Shown in pieces: positions 56,341 to 64,000 of a stretch of DNA of 64,000 bases. The stretch covers positions 134,928,373 through 134,992,372 of the forward strand of contig OU015496.1 of assembly GCA_907164885.2 (NCBI GenBank), read 5' to 3'. Below the pieces are notes generated by a model. It saw only the letters and a program-made list of their open reading frames with translations. It did no database searches and was not told where the DNA came from. How positions within the stretch are numbered: position 1 is the stretch's first letter; each line of letters opens with the position of its first letter. Made by a program: the position numbers and the translations under genes. This stretch comes from Dolomedes plantarius. Taxonomy: Eukaryota > Arthropoda > Arachnida > Araneae > Dolomedidae.

Positions 56341-57260
56341 AATGTATTTGAAAGGGCATACCCATATTAGGGGTAGCTAAAACCATGTCTTCACATAGAA
56401 TACTCTTTAATTTGGCGAACGCGGTTTTCTCCGCCGTTCCCCACGGAACAAAGTTCGGGGACCCCTTCTTGATAAAATCAGTTAGTGGGGCTGATATTTC
56501 TGCATAATTCGGAATATAAGTCCAATAGAAGCCCATCAAACCCAAGACCGATCTAACTTCCTTTTTATTAGTCGGCCTCACAAGTTTCTTTATGGCCGCT
56601 ATTTTTCCTTCCTCAGGAGCATGTTCCCCCCCCCTATTTCATGACCCAGATATTTAATTTTCCTCGCCGCAAAAGTGCATTTGCCTAGACGAATAGAAAT
56701 CCCCTATTCTCCAATTTTTCCAAAACTGCAGATAAATGTCTTAAATGATCGTCCAAAGTCTCGGAGAAAATTACGACATCGTCAATATAGGCTTGAGCAT
56801 AATCACTATGATTTTTAAGAGCACGATTCATTTCTCGCTGAAATGTACCGGAAGCTACCGACAGACCAAATGGCATCGTTTTCCATTGGAAAACTCCGTT
56901 GTGGGTTTTAAATGCGGTTAACGGTTTACTACTCTCATCCAAAGGGATCTGCAAGTAGCCCTTTAATAAATCCAAACTAGTTAACCACTCAGACGCCCCA
57001 GCCATGAAAATTAATTCCTGCATATCCTTCATAGGGAAAACCGAATTTAACGCACGATAATCTACACACATTCTAACCGTCGCGTCTTTTTTTGCCACAC
57101 AGACTATGAGATGGGCAATTTCGGCTTCCGAGGGTTCAATTAAATCCCAATCTAACAATTCCCGCATCTGTCTGTCCACCTCTTTTCGATAAGCAATAGG
57201 TACACTGTAACAATGAGGCTTTTTACGTACTGCGTTAGGGACAAGTTCTATCTTATGAGT
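56341..57260 (-). pseudogene. Reverse transcriptase of the LTR element
   Basis: RT follows the integrase C-terminal region in the same frame (open 58019-56685). It starts around HKIELVPNAVRKKPHCYSVP and contains DWDLIEPSEAEIAHLIVCVA, KDATVRMCVDYRALN, motif A SLDLLKGYLQIP (Asp codon 56970-56972), MPFGLSVASGTFQREMN, and motif C YIDD (56778-56789). The catalytic Asp residues are intact. The thumb follows in other frames: YLGHEI near 56640 and then RPTNKKEVRSVLGLMGFYWT at 56581 onward. Two frame changes occur at 56700 and near a run of nine G (minus strand) at 56626-56634. Confidence 0.88.
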
Positions 57261-58590
57261 TCCTACCCTAGCCGGTTGAACGGGTCTATTAAAATGCGAT
57301 TTACGTTCCAGGATTACATTTCTGAGGTCCCTTGTTCGTAGCTCACTTAACTTTGGTAACCCCAGGTTGTTCATTTGTTTCATAAAGCAATCCCCTTTAT
57401 TAATAGTAGGAACTGTTTGTACTATTCCAAGCTCTTCCTCACCCTCAAAAATAACGTTCACTGCACTCGATTTCGTTATACAGTGCCTAATTTTATTTTG
57501 GTGTACGTGCTTCTTCGTATCATCCGGCAATTGATTTATGAGCAAATGAGGATTCCTTTGTTCTAGAATTGTCGCCGGACCTTGCCACCTAGCATATAGT
57601 TTATTCGCCGAATCCGGTATTAACACAACTAACTGATCCCCTAGCTTAAACACCTTGTTAGATGAACTTAAATTGTAATAGTGCGCGGCTCTCTCTTGCT
57701 GGACTTCGGCAGTAAGATTGGCTTGCTCGGCAGCCCTTTCAAATTGCGTCTTTAAATTTTGCAAATACGTAGGGATCGAAGTGAGATCAAACCGCAGATT
57801 ATCATGTTTGCCGGTCCAAGTGTTTTTCAAAATCGATAACGGCCCTTGAGGTCTCCGGCCATACATGAGCTGAAACGGGGCAACCCCCGTTGTCGTATTT
57901 GGAATTTCCCTGTATGCCCACAGTGCATAACGTAATTGCAAATGCCAACCCCTACCCTCCTCACGAATTATATGGTGTAGCATCCTTTTCAACGTCTGAT
58001 TAAAACGCTCCACTAACAAATTAGACTGTGGGTACCCCGGTGTTGAAAATCTGGGAGAAGATCCGATTCTCTACTGAAATACCCTCGTTAACTCTGACTT
58101 GAAATATATCCCATTATCTGAGGCAATTACACTGGGTATCCCAGTCCGCGAAAATATACCCAACAAAGCTTCACACGTACCCCTAGCGGTGAGGCTCGTT
58201 AAGGGTACGGCTTCCGCCCACCTGGTATGCTGATCCACCAGGCATAAAATTTATTTGTGACCCTTTGAACTGATTGGGTCGATAGGTCAAATGATATCTA
58301 CGTTCACCACCTGAAATGGCAATTCCGGTCTAGTAACAGGCGTAATTGCCGCTCTGTCCGATGTTCTCACGGGTCGCGTCAATTGGCACTCCCTACACGA
58401 GGAACAAAATTCCTCTACTTCCTTCTTCATTCCTTCCCACAAGAAAGAGTATCTAATGCGTTGTAGTGTCTTTTTCACCCCCATATGACCGCCAAACACC
58501 GAACAATGAGCTAACCTGACAATTTCTTCTCTTTCGCATTGGGGAACAACCGGCTGTGGGACGTTCTCCCCCGAAAATTTTATCCCTGTG
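57261..58590 (-). pseudogene. Integrase of the LTR element, upstream of RT
   Basis: The zinc-binding region is at about 58515-58390 (FGGHMGVKKTLQRIRYSFLW and CSSCRECQLTRP). The core has Asp in CLVDQHTRW (58233-58235), Asp in IASDNGIYF (58116-58118) and Glu in LLVERFNQTLKRML (58008-58010), the last two separated by 35 residues, the DD35E signature. The C-terminal region follows (YALWAYREIPNTTTGVAPFQ, LMYGRRP, FKLGDQLVVLIPD, KLYARWQGPATILEQ). Three in-frame stops lie in the core: TGA near 58283, TAA at 58251-58253 and TAG at 58071-58073. Integrase inserts the cDNA into the genome. What matters here is its position before RT. Confidence 0.88.
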
Positions 58591-59325
58591 GAACAGCCAC
58601 CAATCAGCTACATAATAAATATCTTTTCCTGCCAACGCCTTCTCCCACACATCCTTTAATAAATCACAACCTTTTTGTTCGCGCTGAAACTGGTCAGAAA
58701 TAGACGACCCCCCCCCCCTATTTTCGCCCGCCATGAAATCTCTCGTTTCCGGTTCCTGCTCATTCATCCCGGTGCAGTTTGAAACCTGAATGCCCTTTTC
58801 GCGCCCTAGACAATGCTCTGATTGTTCGGTGGTCAGGAAGTAGGATTTCTCTGTCTCCTTTGTTTTTCTCTGGGGTCTGTCATTTCTCTTGGGAGACTGA
58901 GAAACGTTTTCAATTCGACTTCTCGATAACATTTCAAATATTTCTTGGGGAAGCAAAACGTCATCTACCAGCGATTTCGCAACAGCACACAAAACCTCCG
59001 GCCGTTCGTTAACGCCTGAATCAATGACTCCCAAGGGAATATTCACCAAAGGGGATTGAACTGCGGGTCCAAAAATCCCTTTTAAAAATATGGTGGGTTT
59101 TCCCTCCGTTTTAACTTCTGGTACAACACTTTCCCGCACTACAGTTATATCCGTCCCGGAATCAATTAATGCGTTAGCTATTCGCCCGTTCACGTTGATA
59201 GGAACCCTTTTTAACGTACATAACTGTTCTTTTAAGGACTTTCCGGTATTTCTTGGCACACTGAACGAATTCGCCCTAGCAACTACGGTATCCCCTCCCA
59301 AATCTCCCCGTTCTTCGGAATTTTG
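58591..59325 (-). pseudogene. Aspartic protease and following linker of the LTR element
   Basis: The protease active site is NALIDSGTDITVV with DSG (Asp codon 59161-59163) in place of the more common DTG. The flap region and PLVNIPLGV follow. Residues after about 90 are a Ser/Arg/Glu-rich linker with no domain, including a run of 11 G (minus strand) near 58708-58718 coding RGGGS. The segment KDIYYVADWWLFHRDKI near 58600 is the usual start of the integrase N-terminal region. A frameshift then occurs near 58560-58580. The frame is continuous with gag except for one TAG at 59326-59328. Confidence 0.85.
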
Positions 59326-59823
59326 CTATTCTTCCATCTCGTGGTCTTCTTCCGCAAACGACATATTTACGTTTGCCTTTTCCCTTTCCCCCCATGTTAC
59401 ATTTCTTTCCTGTTTTGGGAATTTCGGACAGTTTCTCTTTAAATGAGCAGTTGCCCCACAACCATAGCACTCCCACTTTTTCGGCGTTCTACTGAACTTT
59501 TCATTTTCTCCTGACGAAGAACCATTTCCCGGGAGCATATCTAGTTTAAACCCCTTGCCATCCTGGTCCCGACCCCTAAAATCCGCAAATTTTGTGTCGT
59601 TACCCCCCTTCGTGCTATAAGCTCTCCCTTTAGCCGAAGAGAATATATCGCACTCTTCCGCGAGATGCTTTGCTTTAAACCAAACCCTTCCTTGCCTAAT
59701 ACTGATATGCATAGCCGTTTCTTGGTCCAACGTCTGAAACATTCTATCAGCTACCACCAACTGATTTAAACCTTCGAAGTCACTTACTTCTCTCAATTTA
59801 ACGTAGTGTAGCCACATAGACAT
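59326..59823 (-). pseudogene. Gag C-terminal part with zinc knuckle
   Basis: A 165-codon frame. The first half resembles the end of a capsid domain (FEGLNQLVVADRMFQTLDQE). A CX2CX4HX4C zinc knuckle, CYGCGATAHLKRNC, is at 59428-59469 and is the nucleocapsid RNA-binding motif. The frame ends EMEE and TAG, and continues in frame into protease. The N-terminal matrix and most of the capsid are missing: only about 150 bp lie between this frame and the 5' LTR. CACATAGACAT occurs twice at 59813-59835 near the apparent break. Confidence 0.85.
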
Positions 59824-59949
59824 TCACATAGACATGGCATCCTGTTGATCATCATCCTATAGCCTTTACCGATGACTGAACACTGAGGATAGAGCGCTGA
59901 TATCCTTACTGACGTAAAACTGCGATCCTCGCCCGCGTATTTTACCATT

Positions 59950-59971
59950 CCACCCCGCCGCTGCCGCCAAA
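59950..59971 (-). promoter_or_regulatory. Candidate tRNA primer-binding site
   Basis: Directly inside the 5' LTR the minus strand reads TTTGGCGGCAGCGGCGGGG. A TGG start close to the LTR edge is usual for sites that pair with the CCA end of a tRNA. I could not match it to a particular tRNA. Confidence 0.4.
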
Positions 59972-60129
59972 TGTGATGAGCGATTCCTCTCCCTTGACGA
60001 GGCTTAACCTCCCCTGTGTCCGTTCTTAGTGTTATAGGAAGGTATTACGCGGTTTACGAGTCCAGACATGGTTTTCAGTCCCAAAATTTATTTATTTACA
60101 CATCTACTGGGACACCTCACACATTATAA

Positions 60130-60165
<36 letters not shown>

Positions 60166-60355
60166 ATTTACGCTGATGAGAAAAAACAGCGACTTTTACA
60201 CGTGCGAGCTCTCCTACCCCCCTCTTTTCTTCCTCGACCCCCGGGCCGACTTCTCTCTCCGTCTCTCCTCCTTCTCGACAAACAGGTTTCCGGTTGGGGA
60301 ATCAACGGGATGGGAGGAAAGCGGATATATATATATATATAGTCCATTCCTGACA
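59972..60355 (-). repeat. 5' LTR
   Basis: 384 bp, homologous along its whole length with 55180-55542. It contains two (TA)n runs (60135-60161 and 60322-60341). As the 5' LTR it would carry the promoter on the minus strand; no TATA position can be fixed because of the TA runs. Confidence 0.92.
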
Positions 60356-60357
60356 AC

Positions 60358-60369
60358 AGTCAAGGAATG

Positions 60370-60420
<51 letters not shown>

Positions 60421-60427
60421 CTTGCGG
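60358..60427 (+). repeat. Inverted LTR-end fragment next to the 5' LTR
   Basis: GTCAAGGAATGGACTATA followed by (TA)n and TCCGCTT is the reverse complement of an LTR end (AAGCGGA, (TA)n, TAGTCCATTCCTGAC). It abuts the 5' LTR head to head, making a palindrome centred near 60356 with a four-base loop. Confidence 0.8.
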
Positions 60428-60454
60428 TGTCCATCTCCGTTTTCTTGACCATGG

Positions 60455-60518
60455 ACGTACGGTGCCATACAGCATATGTCTCTGGCAGTATGACCATATG
60501 CTGTATGGTACCGTACGT
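60455..60518. repeat. 24-bp near-perfect hairpin
   Basis: 60455-60478 pairs with 60495-60518 with one mismatch; the loop is 16 bases. The arms include CGTACGGT and CATATG motifs that are themselves palindromic. Confidence 0.88.
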
Positions 60519-60566
60519 GGGACCCCTAGAATTTAGGCAACCTGACGTGGGACCCCTAGAATTTAG
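60515..60566. repeat. 22-bp direct repeat pair
   Basis: ACGTGGGACCCCTAGAATTT plus AG occurs at 60515-60536 and 60545-60566, separated by eight bases, overlapping the right arm of the hairpin. Confidence 0.9.
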
Positions 60567-61319
60567 TTCCCAAGCAAGCTTGGGAGGGGAATAAATTTTT
60601 GCCTTTTTTGGGAGGGAATGAGCGTGTGGTTTGTGTGGTATACAAGATTCCAAAGCGTTTACAAAGCATCATCCCAATGTTGGCTTTTTGAAAGTATGAC
60701 TTGAATGATAAAGACAAAAAAATCCCAAATTAACTACTCGTTTAAAATGGTTTGTAGAGCGGTTTGTCTTCACTAATGCTAACCAGAACTTTCCACCAAT
60801 ATTTCCTTTGTTGATACAATATTTTTATGTCTCTACAGAATATCTACAAACTTGAAGAATATATTGCACAAAAATTTGTATCCGATATCATTTAAAAGAT
60901 CAATGAATTTTATTAAATGCAAATATGTAATCTTTATGTTTATTAAAGTACCTAATACCATTTTCATCTCTTCAGAAAAAGAAACCTGAATAAAATAAGA
61001 AAATCCTAAACTGGATATCCAACTTTTACTTTTCAAACAACCCCCTTCCCCCCCAGATGATAACTGACATTCAGTCGAACAAAAGAGAGAAAGGGATGAC
61101 AGTTCTAGCAATTATGCAAATTCGAATTCCCCCTTAAAAGATGACTCGGAATATAAATTTTGCTTTAATTTCAAGCAGTAATATTGAGAAATATTATAAA
61201 TTGACGCAGATCGAACAGTGTTACGATATTTGCGAGATTGGCGTGAAATTAAATCTCCGGTCGTAGTACAAAAGGATTCATATTTTATTCATAGGCATGC
61301 TTTCAACTGAATTATTGTA
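60567..61319. other. Stretch without recognisable features
   Basis: No gene or element is supported. A pyrimidine-rich run (CCCCCTTCCCCCCC) lies near 61040. Confidence 0.5.
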
Positions 61320-62000
61320 TTTCACTCTAAATTCTAACTAGTTTCCAAAGAATGAAACTTGAATTTTTCCTTTACTTCTGAACAAAAGTTTAATTTTGTG
61401 AACTGATATCATCGTATGAATTAACTTTGTAAACTTTTATGCCGCATCCTAGTCATTTTAGCTACATCAAGAAAAAACACTGACGTATTAGCTTTGATAA
61501 AGTTAAGAACTCTACAGGCAAAACTTTGTCTAACTACTATCCAAAATATAAAACAGGAAACTTTGCTCTACTTATGAACGGAATTTGTAAATTGATATCA
61601 TCGTAGGAATTAACTTTGTAAACTTTTATTTTCCATATCGTTAACTTTGGTTACATGAAGAGAAATCAATGAAAATGCGGATTTAATAAAGTAAAAAATT
61701 CTACAGGCCGAACTTTCTCTAACTAGTATCAAAAATATAAAATTGGAGTTTTTATATTCTTTCTTAACAAAAGTTTAATTTGTGAACTCATATCATTGTA
61801 AGAATTAATTTTGTAAAGTTTAGTGACTTTGGTTGCATTAAGAGAAATCACTAAACTTTCTTTCGGCTTTGAAAGAGTTTAAAAATTCTATAGCCCCAAA
61901 CTTATTTTGGTAAGTAAAGGAAAAACGGAATTATTCCTTTACATCTGTACAAAACATTTATTTATGAATTGATATTATCGAATGAATTAACTTAATACGT
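61320..62000. repeat. ~187-bp degenerate tandem repeat, about 3.5 copies
   Basis: The motif TGATATCATCGTATGAATTA then ACTTTGTAAACTTTTA recurs near 61405, 61592, 61787 and 61970. GAGAAATCA, AAGTTAARAATTCTACAGGC and AAACTTTCTCTAACTA blocks lie between. The spacings are 183-195 bp. Function unknown. Confidence 0.85.
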
Positions 62001-62651
62001 CATACATTCAATATAAATTTCAATATATAAAATGTATTATTACAAATTGTGAACTTTTGGGAATATTTTCAAAAAAATTGGTGAGATTAGCTACAAATTT
62101 GGCGGGATTGACGTAAAATTTAGCAAAATTTTGAGCGTTCGGCAGACCACTTAGATTTCATCTATAGTGGCGTGGTTGTTAAGTTCTGTGATTTTCCATT
62201 TCTAGAAATATCGAGAAAGTTGCTAATGGTATATAATAAATGCCCCGAAGTTCAAAGTTGTGTCAATTCTGAAATCTTTTACCTGAAATTTCATTGAAAC
62301 TCAGTTACTGTTTGGTGTTTTCATGATCTATTTCGGATATTAAAAAGAAATAAATTTGTGTCCCTGTTAACTGGGGTCTCCAGAAGCATCATCTAACGAA
62401 GCGCAAGAGAAACCTGAGGAGAGTAAGGAAATGTTCTATAAACACATTGAACATAGTAATGTTTATCTGCAAAACTACTCAAAATAGGTTTAAATAACTC
62501 CAAGTCTAGTAATTCCCCAAATACTTAACAATTTAATATCAACATGATTTGTAATTATTGAATTTACATTAATATTAATAATACCTAACGAAACATAATG
62601 ACGGATTTATATATCTTCAAAGCTGCAGAGAGGAATAAATGCAACTGTGTA
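62001..62651. other. Stretch without recognisable features
   Basis: No gene or element is supported between the tandem repeat and the Tigger end. Confidence 0.5.
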
Positions 62652-64000
62652 CAGTGGTAGCTCCGAAAAGCGGACAGTCACGGGACCAAAAGTTTTGTCC
62701 GTTATTGGGAGGTGTCCGCTATTGGGGAGGACAGCCTTTTTATAAAAAAGTTTTTGCTGTTCTGTTTGACATTTGAATGGAAATTACGGCTGCAATTTTA
62801 ATTAAAAAGGAAAAATTAATTAGGCAAGAAAAGAATAACTATTTACTACATTACCTTTTAATTGTGTGTTAATCCTTTTATCTTGCATTAAATAATCCCA
62901 AAATACAATGTATAGTAGCTAAATTATTTTAATTATTGCTAAAAAATCTCTTAACAAAGTTTGATTTCTCTTTTTTACACAACAAACCTGTTTTTCAAGA
63001 TGAATCTTCATAGGATTTAGCTTTGCTAGTCCCTCCGAATCTTCATTGTTCAGAAAGAACTGTTTTAGTTGTTCGCTGTATTTCAGTGCTTCTGAATAAT
63101 CTTTGATTCTGCAGTCTTCCATTGGCGATTCCTCATCATCATCCTCAGAAAGGGCCAGTGCATCAGTGGTGGCCCGATGAATGAAATTGGAAACACGCAG
63201 GTTTTTTTCCTCAATGGATAAATCGTCATCGATCTTGACTTCCTCTTCATTTGAATCCAAATTGGCTATTAGATCCGCAAGTTCTTTTTTGCTTTTTTCG
63301 GTAGCAATGTCAGTTGCCACTTCGCTTGTACTAAAAAATCCCGTCTTAAAACATTTTTAGAACGCACCCAGTTTCCACCTTTTTAGGGCTGACGTAGTCC
63401 AGGAAATTGCATCCAAAACAGACACCGATTTTGCCAACTCTTCGCTGGATTTGCAGGAGATAATCCGTAAAAGCACATGTCTCAGAAGCAGCTTTCTGTA
63501 TCGTACTTTAAAGCTGAGGATAATTCCCTGATCAAGTGACTGTAGCATCGAAGTGGTGTTAGGAGTCAAGAAAATTAAATTAACACTTTTTAGATTTAAA
63601 TCATCAGGATAGGAAGTAGCATTGTCCATAAACAGATTGATTTTTCTCTTTTTATTTTTTATTTTGTTGTCTAACTCCACCAACCAATCACTCATTAACT
63701 CAGTGGTTATCCACACTTTCTTATTTGACTTCCACGAATCACAAAATTTTCGCACATTAATGTTTTTGAAACATCTAGGCTTCTTAGCTTTTCCAATACC
63801 AATTGGAGTTTTGAAGTCTCCCATCATGTTGCAACGCAGTAAAAGAGTGAGCCGCTCTTTTGAAATTTTCCCGCTACTACATTTTTCACCCTTAAAACAT
63901 AAGGTCTTGTCTGGAAAGACGCGGCAAAAGAGGCCAGAATCATCGGCATTGAAAATGTATCTGTCATCATATCCTTTGCACAAAGATTTAAGCTTTCCAA
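62652..64000 (-). mobile_element. Tigger/pogo-like element, second copy, cut by the window edge
   Basis: The left end CAGTGGTAGCTCCGAAAAGC follows TA and matches the end at 45361. The two copies align over their shared length with small differences. The right end lies beyond the window. Confidence 0.88.
62919..63983 (-). pseudogene. Tigger-like transposase, second copy, partial
   Basis: The upper part, 63983-63357, has IFNADDSGLFCRVFPDKTLC with the first Asp, LLLRCNMMGDFKTPIGIG and INLFMDNATSYPDDLNLKSV with the second. Then comes FLTPNTTSMLQSLDQGIILS with the third Asp, followed by VLDAISWTTSALKRWKLGAF. A frameshift near 63360 separates it from the acidic tail, 63320-62919 (ALSEDDDEESPMEDC, then LEKQVCCVKKRNQTLLRDFL). 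All three catalytic Asp residues are visible, unlike in the copy at 45638-46774. The N-terminal DNA-binding half lies beyond the window. Confidence 0.87.

Larger units (their letters stand above)
55180..60355 (-). mobile_element. Ty3/gypsy-type LTR retrotransposon with Gmr1-like pol order
   Basis: Two LTRs (55180-55542 and 59972-60355) enclose gag and pol remnants on the minus strand. Both LTRs begin TGTGATGA and end CCTGACA. ACAGT lies directly outside each (55175-55179 and 60356-60360), fitting a 5-bp target duplication. From the 5' LTR (right) the order is gag zinc knuckle, protease, integrase, reverse transcriptase, RNase H. In ordinary Ty3/gypsy elements integrase comes last. Integrase before RT is the order Goodwin and Poulter described for Gmr1-like elements, which resembles Ty1/copia although the enzymes are Ty3-like. 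No envelope gene is present. Total length is 5.2 kb; gag is N-terminally incomplete and pol is broken in several places. Confidence 0.87.

Overview
This is 64 kb of AT-rich eukaryotic DNA with no recognisable host gene. It reads as old, repeat-dense intergenic sequence from an arthropod. The mix of Tc1/mariner families, DUF4817-type mariner, piggyBac, Tigger/pogo, Helitron-like elements, tRNA-derived SINEs, a 5'-truncated LINE and long (TA)n arrays suggests an arachnid, probably a spider. That assignment rests on remembered family resemblance, not on a search. There is no operon structure and there are no bacterial features.

Layout. 0-9 kb: three Tc1-like elements, one with an intact 341-codon transposase frame (4250-5275) whose first catalytic Asp reads Ala, and a degenerate mariner (7671-8825). 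9-19 kb: mostly unannotated AT-rich DNA, with a SINE pair, a Helitron-like insertion (13276-13912) inside one copy of a duplicated 0.7-kb repeat, a 370-bp (TA)n tract, and a 420-bp MITE. 19.5-39 kb: an old inverted segmental duplication. The left arm is about 19.54-28.11 kb and the right arm about 35.18-38.99 kb. Each arm carries insertions the other lacks, and the spacer holds a LINE fragment, a TTAA MITE and a mariner split by a piggyBac. 39-42.2 kb: two DDxD mariner-type elements end to end. 43.5-48 kb: a second Helitron-like copy, a Tigger element, and a foldback mariner derivative. 49-54 kb: a Tc1 fragment, a pogo-like element between two copies of a 0.3-kb repeat, and a tandem array of hairpin-forming ~150-bp units. 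55.2-60.4 kb: a Ty3/gypsy-type LTR retrotransposon on the minus strand, with both LTRs and a 5-bp target duplication. Its integrase lies upstream of reverse transcriptase, the unusual Gmr1-type order. 60.4-64 kb: small palindromes, a ~187-bp tandem repeat, and a second Tigger copy running off the window.

Almost every coding frame is broken, so the genes do not act together as a system. What the window offers is a record of nested insertion, duplication and decay. The observations I rate highest are the integrase-before-RT element with an in-frame UAG between gag and protease, the inverted duplication with arm-specific insertions, the piggyBac inside a mariner frame, the catalytically altered intact Tc1 frame, the foldback mariner, and a decayed copy of a recurrent but functionally unassigned arthropod gene family (21386-22540).
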